64,000 bases of DNA from Bathynomus jamesi (Eukaryota; Arthropoda; Malacostraca; Isopoda; Cirolanidae). The stretch lies in the NCBI GenBank assembly GCA_023014485.1, contig JAJOZX010000194.1:519501-583500 (forward strand). The letters are read 5' to 3'. Under the pieces are notes generated by a model. The model ran no database searches. It had not been told where the DNA came from and saw only the letters and a list, made by a program, of their open reading frames with translations. This document shows positions 43,144 through 53,060 of the stretch, one piece after another (the stretch's first letter is position 1; the number at the start of each line of letters is the position of its first letter). A program made the position numbers and the translations under genes.

Positions 43144-44177
43144 GCCTTATATGAGATAGATCCTATAGAACTAACAATAGGCCTTGCACGATTATTTGGC
43201 TTATGAGTTTTAATCAGACCATACATATAAGGTAATGACGGTGAAGTACTCAAAAACTGTTTAAGTAACATTTCGTTCCCCTTCAAAAGTTGTTTAATTT
43301 TCTTGTTAAATGCACTGTTCACAGTTTCCAGGGGATTGTTCCTTAATTTCACGTAAGTGTCCGCATCATTCAAAAGATCATACATTTTTCCTAGATAAAC
43401 GTCTTTATTGAGGATCACTAAGGCATTTGATTTATCAGCTTTGGTTATTATATATGTAGATTCTGATCTTTTCTTAAAGCTTCATAAGTCGAAAAACCTC
43501 TGTGGACAATTTGGAATAGAGGGTTTAGACATGACACTATATACTATACCTTTACAAATATTCACATCCTCTATAGGTAAATCATTATATTTTTCTAAAT
43601 TACAGAAAGCCTTAGCTATTTCTACATAGTCCACCTCCTTTTTAGCTGCTGAAAAATTTATTCCATATCCAAGAGCCGTAACCATATTTTTATTTAACAC
43701 TTTATCTGATAGATTTATTACAAATCCGGGGTTAGCATCCTTAGTCCAATCACTTCTTTCAATTAGAATTTGTAATTTAATATCCAGTTTCCTTTCCACT
43801 ACACTACATTCTCTTCTAAGTTTGTTATAACAATAGTCCAGTAACTGTTGTTTCCATTCAGGTGGAATTGCCATATCAAAACTATATCTTCTCGCCCTAG
43901 TAACTTCAAAAGTTTCTTCGACTTCAATCTTAGTAATTTCTACATGCTTCTGCAACACTATTCTCTGGAATTCATCGAAGGGGCGTTCTCTCAAATTCAA
44001 AAGTCTATTAGGGAGTAAAGAGGTGGGGAGAACTTGTTCAATTAGACATCTTCTTAGAAATATCAGGTGAACCTTTCGCTTGTCTGACTTAACTAAAGAA
44101 GAACAAAAAGTAGAAACAAACAGTGCTAGGCCAGGGAAGAGCAAAGAGAAGATCTCGAAGTGGCACGTGGTATCCAT
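43144..44177 (-). pseudogene. Penelope-like N-terminal part, one in-frame TGA
   Basis: From the minus-strand ATG at 44177 (MDTTCHFEIFSLLFPGLALF) the frame runs through helical, basic sequence. It includes ERPFDEFQRIVLQK, IPPEWKQQLLDYCYNKLRRE and NFSAAKKEVDYVEIAKAF to a TGA near 43481. The same frame then continues with YIITKADKSNALVILNKDVY and PYMYGLIKTHKPNNRARPIV, the RT entry motifs, until the hAT at 43143. One nonsense codon is therefore the only lesion apart from the insertion. Confidence 0.8.
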
Positions 44178-44203
44178 TATGCACTAAAATCACAAAATAA
44201 CAC

Positions 44204-44206
<3 letters not shown>

Positions 44207-44251
<45 letters not shown>

Positions 44252-44270
44252 ATATATATATATATATATT
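44207..44270. repeat. (TA)n microsatellite
   Basis: GT/TA tract between the Penelope end and the LINE. Confidence 0.9.
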
Positions 44271-44885
44271 GGAAGCTCTGAGGACACAACCAGGGGCGCC
44301 CACAGGCGGACGCACAGACGCACGTGTGTCCACCATATTTTAATTTCTAGAAAAGATGGAGACCAAATTTTAATTTCTTAAAAAACCTGTGGGATAGGAG
44401 CACAGATGTCCTAGTTATTTTACTTATTTATTGCGCTGCGTCCTCCAGAATCTCAACCTAAAAAATATCGTGCGTCCAATTTTTTAAAGGCTGCGGGCGC
44501 CCCTGGACACAACGTATGTTATTCACGTCGGTACTAATAACGTTCTAAATTCTAGATCGGAAGAGCTGCTGGCTAAGTACAGGGACTTACTAGAGTGACT
44601 AAGGGAAAAAACTAATAAGATTGTTTTAACAGGTATACTTCCTCGAATTATCCAACGTAACGAGTTCTACAACAAGGCGACCTATATTAACAATAACCTA
44701 AAGTCACTTTGTCAACAGGAAGGAGTACATTTTGTGAATTTTTGGAGCAGTTTTTACGGCAGGAGGGACTTGTTCCTCGGAGATGGACTTCGCCTTAATG
44801 ACATTGGAGCTGCGCGTTTAGGAAGACTATTTTATAATACTGCTTCTTCTTTTCAGGCTGCCGTAACTCGAACGGTCCCGGCATA
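44271..44885 (+). pseudogene. LINE ORF1 fragment, SGNH/GDSL esterase-like
   Basis: After the MITE at 44291-44505 the frame reads YVIHVGTNNVLNSRSEELLA, VLTGILPRI and LFLGDGLRLNDIGAARLGRL. GTN and D(G)LRLN..G are blocks III and V of SGNH esterases found in ORF1 of CR1-like LINEs. A TGA near 44598 and the MITE disrupt it. It ends TVPA-stop at 44883, and the endonuclease frame begins about 70 bp later, as in two-ORF LINEs. Confidence 0.75.
44291..44505. mobile_element. Short hAT MITE 'CAGGGGCGC' (TSD GACACAAC)
   Basis: GACACAAC at 44283-44290 and 44506-44513. Ends caggggcgcccac and its complement. 215 bp, inserted in the LINE ORF1. Confidence 0.95.
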
Positions 44886-44955
44886 ATTTCCTTAAAATTC
44901 CCTTGCGCGCGCGAAGGTATCGCGGTTACAAACAATTTGAAGGTGCTTATCCTTA

Positions 44956-46080
44956 AATGCTCGTAGCCTACGAAATAAAATAAACGAATTTTTTTCCTTA
45001 ATTGCTTGTAAAGACTATGATTTAATTGTGATAAATGAATCGTGGCTAAGCACTGAAACACGTGACTTTGTAGGGGAGTATGAAATTAGAGGTTATAGAC
45101 TTTTTGTTAAAAATAGAATAGGTAGGGCGAGGAGGCGGTGTTATGTTGTATATCAAAGATAATATTGCGAACGTTATAGAAGTAAAGCACAGAATTCCAG
45201 AACCGATAGATTCGGCTATAGCAGAACTTAAATTGAACGATTTCAAACTTCTTGTTGCCGTTATATATAGCCCCCTAATCAAACAGCTGATACGGACGAA
45301 GCGTTATATCGTGAACTTAAGAGAATAATAGATAGGGAGCAGGCCTTAGTTATGGGTGACTTTAATTGCGCCAACGTGGATTACGATATAATGCAGGGAT
45401 ACGCGGAAGGTAATCGTTTAGTTAATTTTTTCGAGGATAGCTATTTTATTCAAAAGGTTGCGGAACCTACGAGGTTGGACAGTATTTTAGATTTAGTAAT
45501 AACTACGGACGATAGGTTAATCACTGATCTTCAAGTAGTAGAATCGTTAAGCAATAGCGATCACAATATGGTAGAGTTTGTCCTCTCAGTAAATCACTCG
45601 AAACCAGCTAACTCGACTAAAATTCCTAACTTCCAGCACGGAGACTTTTGTAAATTTAGAAATGAATTGTCACACGTCAATTGGGAAAACTTAATCGGGA
45701 TTTTGAACGCGAGAATAATGTGGGAATCGTTTGAAACAGTATTTAGGACTATAAATGAGGAATGTGTACCGTACAAGATTAAGCGTGCGAAAGTAAATAA
45801 CAAGCTCTTGTGGTTTACTTCAAGAGTAGGGGATATTGTAAGGAGTAGAGATAGGGCTTATAGGCTACACAAGTGCGATAAAGACAATTTGTGGTTACGA
45901 AACAACTACATATCTCTAAGGCGTGAAGCGAAAAGCGTAATGAAAAAGTTCAAGCATGATTTGAAATCTCCATCGCTCGTGACGGCAAAGAAAACCCCAA
46001 GCGATTTTCTCAATACGTCAATAATAGCAATCCAGTAAAGAGTGTCTTGGGACCTTTGAAAAATTTTGACGGACTGCTAA
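44956..46080 (+). pseudogene. CR1-like LINE ORF2, endonuclease part
   Basis: APE-type endonuclease motifs in order: LNARSLRNKI, DLIVINESWLS, then after a frameshift near 45130 GGVMLYIKDN, MGDFNCANVDYD and SLSNSDHNMVEFVL (catalytic SDH). The linker toward RT runs to ILNTSI and is then cut by the hAT at 46103. A second shift lies near 45300. The enzyme would nick target DNA to prime reverse transcription. Confidence 0.85.
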
Positions 46081-46423
46081 TTTCTGAGAAGAAGCAAATG
46101 GCCAAAGGTGGGCAGTTGCGCCGCATTTTTGCGGCGCAACATTTTTGGTTGCGCTTGCGCTTGCGCCGCACATTTTTACAGAGAGTTGCGGAATTGTTTG
46201 CGGCGCAACTTATATATGCAGTTTCAAGATTAGCGCGCAACGCGCAACATTTAATATTACTTCTCTGTAAAAATAACCCAAGCGAATGTAACTTAAATAT
46301 TTTTATCTGGCAACACTGCACTTCAATTGTTTACATTCAGTCACATTCTCAATGCGCCAGTATCACTGTCTGACTTTCTGTTGTTTTCGTTTCTTTTTAC
46401 TTTTTAGTACTAGTACTAGTATT

Positions 46424-49400
46424 ATGGATCGTTTTGTGGTGTCTGTGGCCGACAGCACTGATTCTGCCGACCAGGACATGGACAGAGAGGTTGAAGTGAC
46501 TGAGAATGTTGACAGCCGTTCCCCTGAGACTGAAGCAAGTGTCAGTGAGGTTTCCGCTTCAGGATCGGGGGCTCCTACCGTTAACCCCTGGCCTTACTTG
46601 GCCGACTTTTTTGAGTTCAAGGGTCAGGCCCAGGCACAGGGCCACACGGACAACTTCCTGTACGAGTGTGTCCGCTGCAGGCCCAATAAGAAGGTCTTCT
46701 CAGCTAACAAGAAGTCAAGATACAGCCTCCGGAAGCATATGGAGAGTAAGCACGGCTACTGCCTTCAGAAGTTTTTGGACTGCTGTATGGACGGGACAAA
46801 AGAAGCCAAGAAACGCCATGCATCCTTGCACGAAGCTTCCACCAAGAGGCAGATGATGTGCCGCCAACCAACCTTGATGGAGATGGCAGGCCCATCCAAG
46901 TGTAGGCACAACATCAGCAAAGCTACCTTCCAACATAAGGTGAGTCAGGAAAATTTGATTTCAATAATTTGCTTAACATTTTTTTCAAAAATTAACCTAC
47001 TGAATTAAATTTATGAATGTAACATTATAGCAAATTGACAAGAGATGTAAAATAAATTTTACTTTTATATTTAATTATATAGCTCATCAACATGTTTGTG
47101 GACAACATGATCCCCTTCTCTGTTGTGGACAACCCCACGTTCATGGACTTTGCTGCCATGATACCTGGCGGCTACATGGAGAGTATGTCGCGAAGGACAC
47201 TGACGAGGTGCATCGAGTCCAGGTTTGAAACTTTTAAATATTATAATCGAATATGCTTCAAAGTGAAATTTTAACGTATACGTGCCATTATAAACTAAGA
47301 AATTCTATAGTTATTCCCTTTAATTTTAATTTTCTTTCAATGACATTAGAAAGTATGATGCTTGTATGGATATCTAAACTAATTTGTAATAAAATATATC
47401 ATGAAATGGAGGTCTGGATAAACTTTGAATAAAGTTTTTTCCGTTTTTTTTACACATTCCTGCGTGCGCATATCCATAGAGGCCCGCAGCTTAAGGCTTA
47501 AAATTTTACATTATTGCATATTAGACTCTTTATTTAATATTTATTAACTAAGTGATTTGATTGATTTCATTTGTAATTTGTTTTTATACAGGGTGTCCCA
47601 GAATTAACTATCTATTTCAATGAAATCGGACAAATTTTTTAAAAACACACTTTTATTTATGTTTATCATGTTTAATATGTGTTAAAAATGTATAAATTTC
47701 TAAATTTTTTTCATAATTTTATTTTCATAATTTTTTCATTATCTGATCCAATGAAAGACCGTCTGAAGTCATAGAATGGCAAAGAGACTCTCCAAAAGTT
47801 AACGTGTGGCTTGGAATGACCAAATCCAAAATTTATGGCCCATTCTTCTTTGCGGAAGCAACTGTAACAGGTACCGTCTACCTTGATATGCTTCAGCAGT
47901 TTCTCGAACCACAGATTCTTGATGATGGCATTCTTGATAATGTTGTGTTTCAACAAGATGGAGCACCATGTCATTATGCTCTAATTGTTCGAGAATACCT
48001 CAACAGACGCCTTCCGAATCGGTGGATTGGACGTGGAGGACCTCGACCTTGGCCTCCGCGTTCTCCGGATTTGACACCCCTGGATTTCTTTGCATGGGGT
48101 TTCATAAAAACAAAGGTTTATCGCCAAAAGATCAATGCTTCTTGTTGAAACACAAAATTATCAAGAATGCCATCATCAAGAAGCTGTGGTTCGAGAAACT
48201 GCTGAAGCATATGAAGGTAGACGGTACCTGTTACAGTTGTTTCCGCAAAGAAGAATGGGCCATAAGTTTTGGATTTGGTCATTCCAAGCCACACGTTAAC
48301 TTTTGGAGAGTCTCTTTGCCATTCTATGACTTCAGACGGTCTTTCATTGGACCAGATAATGAAAAAATTATGAAAATAAAATTATGAAAAAATTTAGAAA
48401 TTTATACATTTTTAACACACATTAAACATGATAAACATAAATAAAAGTGTGTTTTTAAAAAATTTGTCCGATTTCATTGAAATAGATAGTTAATTCTGGG
48501 ACACCCTGTACTTTAAGGTATGAGACTGACCAAAAGAAGCTGAAGGACATCCTCAGCAACCTGCCATCCGTGGCCACCACTGCCGATGCCTGGACGTGCA
48601 GAAACAGGTTTGTAAGCCAAATTTTAAAGCAAAAAGAAAAAAATAAGCAACAATTCCACAGAAACATTCTACCTTGAAAATCTGAAGTTGAAAATTAAAA
48701 AGTCAAACAAACTTTTATTTTATATAATTTCTAAAAAACGTTTTACATTTTAGATCATACCTCGGCATGACCGTTCATTGGATAGACCAAGAGACCCTCA
48801 AGAGGAAGAATGCTGTCTTGGTGTGCCAGAGACTGAAGGGCCGTCACACCTATGACATATTGGCTAAGGTCATCCAGGACACACACTGGAGCTTTGGCAT
48901 CGAGAACATTGTGGGCAGGACAACCACAGATAACGGGTCCAACTTTGTCAAGGCATTCAAGTAAGTTAAAGAAAAGTTAATTTTTTTCAAGCACATTGCA
49001 ATACCAAAGAATAATTGCGAGAATGTCTTAGAAGTTGAATTCTAGGTTTGTAAAACTTAAAAGATTTTACATGGTTCATATTTTATAGGGTCTTTGGTGA
49101 ACCTGAACCTGACCATTTTGGTGCCGAAGTTGGGGAGCAACAGGATGACCCAGAAGATGCTGCTGAGGTGCTGGAAGTGGCAACTATTTTGGGAGGTGAT
49201 TAATTTAGAATTTGTACCCGCTGTAAATCAAACTTTTTTTTAGAAAACTTATTTTTAGAAATTTATTATAATCGTGCCCAATGTAAATCATTGTATTAAA
49301 TATGACTTTATTTTTAGATCATGAAAAAGAGTTTAAAGACCAGCCCTCTTATCAGTCTTATGACCTGCCGAAGCATTCACGGTGTGCTGCCCACACCCTC

Positions 49401-50776
49401 AACCTGGTGGCCACCGCTGATGCTGAAAAGGCTTTGACCAAGAGCCCCCAGTACAAAAAGACCAGTCGTTCAGCCTTTGCCAAGGCCCAGGAACTTTGGA
49501 ATAAGCAGCACAGGTAAATTAATTTATTGAACATTTCTACACTCCAATAACAATTAAAAATGAAATAAATTTAAGAAAAAAACAAATAAATTCTATTATT
49601 TTTGTTTAACTTAAATTTGTGTTATTTTATAGGAGTTCTCAAGCCTGCGACCTAATCAGGGATGAGGTCGGAATGCTGCTTATTGTCCCAACAGTCACCA
49701 GGTGGAACTCGGTGTATAACGCCGTGATCCGTCTGGTCGACATATTCAACAGCAAGGACGCAGCCAGGGGACTGAACAAGGCCTGTCACGCACTCAACAT
49801 TCCGGCTTTCACGTCCGGTTAGTGATAACTACAATTTTTTTTTTTTAGAAATTAGTCAAGTTGGTTGAAAAAATTAAATTACAAATTGTATATGAAAATA
49901 AAAACCCACTCTAATAGACAGAGTTTATTTCCACGACAGTTTCGACGCCCACTGGCATCCTCCTCGGGTGGATACTTTGCATTTATTACAAATTGTATAA
50001 CTTTCCATGTTAACAACTTTTACTTACAGAACTTATATACAGTTATTTTTCCAAGTGACCAGGAGTTCTTCAAGGCCTATCGGCAGGTCATGGAGCCGGT
50101 GGCCAAGAGCCTAGACGTCCTGCAGGCGGAGGGGAGAGCCTACATGGGCGTCTTGGTGCCCACCTTGGTCCTCTGCCTCTCCAGAGGCAACAGGCACAAG
50201 CACAACGAAGAGTTGGCCGTCTGCCTCCCTCTGACAGAGGCCTTGACTGAGGGGTTGATGGGCAGGTTTGGCCATGTCTTTACAGACATGGACTGCCTCT
50301 TAGCTACTGCCTTCAACCCGCAGTTTAAGCTGTCAAGATGGCCAGAGCTGGTGCCAGGAAGAGACCCGGAGGAGTTGAGGAGGACGGTCACCAGCAAAGT
50401 TGTGTCGTTGGTGGACAGGGCCAGGAAGGATGAAGAGTTCAGCAGCAGCAGCAGTGATGCGGAAGCGGCAGACAAAGGGGACTTCCTCGAGCAGCTGTAC
50501 GACACAGGAGTAATCAGCAAACAGAAGAAGGAGAGCACAATGCTGGTGAACAGTTTCCTGGACCAGAGGCCGGAGAAAAATATCGCGAGGAACGTGTTCA
50601 CTTGCAAGGAACTCACAGACCTCTTTGTGCAGTATAACACACCCATTCCCTCAAGTGCGGCTGTAGAACGTCTGTTCTCTTTGGGGAAGGATGTTCTGAA
50701 GCCAAAACGGGCTGGACTCTCCGATCCACACTTTGAGATGCTGGTGTTCATGAAGGGGAACCTGGCTCTTATGTAG
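46424..50776 (+). CDS. hAT transposase with BED finger, 8 exons, intact frame
   Basis: Exons inferred from GT/AG sites and frame: 46424-46939, 47083-47222, 48518-48607, 48754-48960, 49089-49195, 49318-49513, 49633-49817, 50043-50776. They sum to 2175 nt, 725 codons with the stop, and phases agree at every junction. Exon 1 has NPWPYLADFFEFKGQ and a BED finger (YECVRC...YSLRKHMESKH). Then come VDNMIPFSVVD, TTADAWT (first D), RTTTDNGSNFVKAF (second D), SRCAAHTLNLVA (C..H) and TVTRWNSVYNA. Exon 8 holds SSAAVERLFSLGKDVLKPKR, with the catalytic E and the C-terminal dimer region. It excises and reinserts the element by binding its ends. The splice model is my inference; no lesion was found. An intronic mariner may now reduce splicing. 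Confidence 0.9.
47589..48508. mobile_element. Foldback DD41D mariner, ~370-bp arms
   Basis: 47589-47958 is the reverse complement of 48140-48508 with few changes. Outer ends cagggtgtcccagaattaac, TA on both sides. Here the arms carry the 5' UTR and middle of the transposase, and the loop holds the part after the second catalytic acid. It lies in intron 2 of the hAT gene, nine bases before exon 3. Confidence 0.95.
47804..48148 (+). pseudogene. DD41D mariner transposase fragment
   Basis: The frame reads WLGMTKSKIYGPFFFAEATV, FQQDGAPCHYALIV (second acid) and PPRSPDLTPLDFFAW (third acid), with 41 residues between the two aspartates. It stops after INASC where the inverted arm begins. The N-terminal domain and first acid are missing. 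About the same protein subfamily as 10216-10759. Confidence 0.85.
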
Positions 50777-51042
50777 TGATTTTTTTGCATTTATTATATA
50801 TTGTAATAAAATATTGATATTATCTTTTTCTGTATCAGATATATTTTGTTTAACTTGTAAAAAGGCTTTTTATTTTAATATTATTTTATTTATTTTTCAA
50901 AAATTGCGCGTTGCGGTTGCGCTTGCGGCGCAACTTTTTGAAAAGGGTTGCGCTTGCGCGTGCGGCGCAACTATTTCAGCAGAGTTGCGGTTGCGGCTGC
51001 GGCGCTACAAAAATCGTTGCGCGTGCCCACCACTGCAAATGG

Positions 51043-52661
51043 CTACCCTGCTAAACGAATTTTTTACGTCAGTTTTTACAATAGAAGATGTAACGAATAT
51101 CCCTACAGTCATAGACATAATACCTTTTGACAATGGTAATACTTTAGATAATATTGTGGTTAGTGAAAGGGGGTGATGCGCCATATTGATAAAATGAAAA
51201 TGCGTAAATCACCGGGGCCGGATTCCATATATCCCATACAACTAAAAGAATTAAAAGAAAGCATTGTTGTGCCGCTAACAAAGATTTTTAATGCGTCTAT
51301 TTCTGAAGGGTGCGGACGAGATAATTTCAAGTTAGCAAATATAACACCTATTTTGAAGAAAGGCGATAAGGGTACGGCGGGAAATTATAGCCCAATCAGT
51401 TTAACGTCTGTTGTAAGTTACTGGAATCAATAATTATGGATCGTATAGTCGAACACTTGGAATTGCATAACTTGATTAGAAATATTCAGCACGGTTTTAG
51501 GCGAAACAAATCTTGCTTAACTAATCTTTTAGAATTTTTTTCAAAACGTGGTTGCAGTTTACGATAGATATCGAGCGGTAGATGTAGTGTATTTAGATTT
51601 TCAAAAAGCGTTTGACACCGTACCGCACAAAAGACTCATTGAAAAAACTAAGGCTCATGGAATCAGGGGTGTAGTAATAAATTGGATAGAAGAGTGGTTA
51701 CGAGGTAGGAAACAGGGTGATCGTTGATGGAGCGGAGTCGCTTTGGACTAATGTAGCGAGAGGCGTTCCTCACGGTTCTGTATTGGGCCCCTTGCTTTTT
51801 CTTATATATATTAACGATTTAGATGTCGGCCTAGTCAGTACAGTTTGAGAGTTTGTGGATGACACGAAGTTGGGTGGTAGGGCGATTAATGACGAAGATA
51901 GAGGTAAAATCCAGGAAGATCTGAATAAAATCGTTGATTGGTCAGTCACATGGCAAATGAGATTTAACGTTGATAAGTGCAAAATTTTACATATAGGTTC
52001 GCGTAGCGGTAATTTTGCGTATAGTATGTCAGGGAAGGAGTTGGTAAACGTAGAGCAGGAAAAAGATTTAGGAGTTATAGTCACTGGTGATTTAAAAGTG
52101 GCGAAACAAAGTACAGCAGCGGTCAATAAAGCGAACAAAGTGCTACGTTTTATAGCTAGGAATTTTGAGTACAAATCGCGCGATATTATTGTTCCTCTTT
52201 ATAAATCATTAGTTGGACCCCATTTGGAGTACGCGATCCAATTTTGGAATCCGCATATGCGAAAAGATATAGACAAAATCGAAAGAGTTCAAAGACAAGC
52301 AACTAAGATGATTCCGTCACTTAGGTCAAAGTCGTACGAGAATAGGCTTAAGGAGTTAAAATTGACTACACTCGAGACAAGGAGGCTAAGAGGTGATCTA
52401 ATCCAGGTTTTTTAAATTATGGATGGGTTCGATAACGTAAATAGAGATAGCTTTTTCGAAATATCACAACATAATAGAACTAGAAATAACGGGTGTAAGA
52501 TGACAAGTAGAAGGTTCGAGACAGCAGTTGCCAAAAACCTTTTTACGCATAGAATAGTAAATAGCTGGAATAGTTTGCCGGTAGAAGTAATTAGTAACAC
52601 GTCTATAAACATGTTTAAAAATCAATTAGACGCATATGTTCTACAGATCTACAGAAGCTAA
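51043..52661 (+). pseudogene. CR1-like LINE ORF2, reverse transcriptase part
   Basis: Continues the endonuclease piece after the hAT: KSPGPDSIYPIQLKELKE, FKLANITPILKKGDKG, VVYLDFQKAFDTVPHKRL (motif A), VPHGSVLGPLLFLIYINDLD (motif B) and EFVDDTKLGG (FVDD box at about 51852). The thumb region reads HIGSRS, LGVIVTGDLK and LEYAIQFWNP, and the frame ends at TAA near 52660. Shifts near 51175, 51430 and 51720, and a TGA just before FVDD, inactivate it. Confidence 0.9.
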
Positions 52662-53060
52662 GGCTAACAAAGACCCTCAGCTCCACTCTAAGGTTAGCCC
52701 GAGAGAAAGAAGAGAGTTAAAAGAAGAGAATAAGGGGTTAAGTAGCAAAACCTATCATTCATGGGTTAACATTCATTCAGAAAAAGAGAAAGAAAAACTC
52801 ACCATCATCCGCCGGCCACTGCCGACAAGTCGGAAAAATAGTCGAAGAGAACAGGAAAGGGGTGAAAGATGAAAAGTAGTAAAATAAGAACGTTTACAAA
52901 CCATGCAAACACAGTCTTAACTCAAACACTGTCATACCATGTAAACTACAAACATGCAAGTAAATAGAGGATAAGATAAGAAAAAAAAGTAGGAAGAGTA
53001 TAACAAAAAGTGGGTTAGTTTACACTACGAGCTACATCTAAGTTCGTGTTAGTCTAATTT
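52662..53060 (+). repeat. LINE copy 1 3' UTR, inverted copy at 61245-61685
   Basis: Begins gctaaggctaacaaagaccc and ends gttcgtgttagtctaa, directly abutting a poly-T that is the tail of the minus-strand LINE. The same block in reverse follows the plus-strand LINE at 59640-61140. Confidence 0.85.

Larger units (their letters stand above)
38269..44206 (-). mobile_element. Penelope-like element, split by hAT
   Basis: The sequence cactaaaatcacaaaataac occurs in the same orientation at 38269 and 44182, resembling the pseudo-LTR repeats of Penelope elements. Between them, on the minus strand, lie an N-terminal region, an RT and a GIY-YIG domain. The hAT at 40388-43143 cuts the RT. The 3' UTR contains two tandem ~175-bp units (38498-38672, 38679-38830). 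Confidence 0.85.
46103..51034 (+). mobile_element. Apparently autonomous BED-hAT (TSD CAAATGGC)
   Basis: CAAATGGC at 46095-46102 and 51035-51042 is a perfect 8-bp target duplication inside the LINE. Ends caaaggtgggcagttgcgcc and its partner (complement) cagtggtgggcacgcgcaac. Both subterminal regions (46110-46250, 50905-51020) are built of ttgcgcc/gcgcaac words. One intron-containing transposase gene fills the element, and a 920-bp foldback mariner sits in intron 2. Confidence 0.96.
44265..53060 (+). mobile_element. CR1-like LINE (copy 1), split by hATs
   Basis: Esterase-type ORF1 end, endonuclease, RT and a ~400-bp 3' UTR lie in order, interrupted at 44291-44505 and 46103-51034. 5' end truncated near the TA tract. 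The UTR (52662-53060) recurs inverted at 61245-61685. Confidence 0.85.

Noticed and set aside
49865..50042. Upstream extension of the last hAT exon from the ATG at 49865
   Set aside because: It reads intron sequence; the phase-1 donor at 49817 fits the acceptor at 50042 and gives a continuous protein.
50140..50790. 216-codon minus-strand frame
   Set aside because: It is the antisense shadow of the last exon of the intact hAT transposase.
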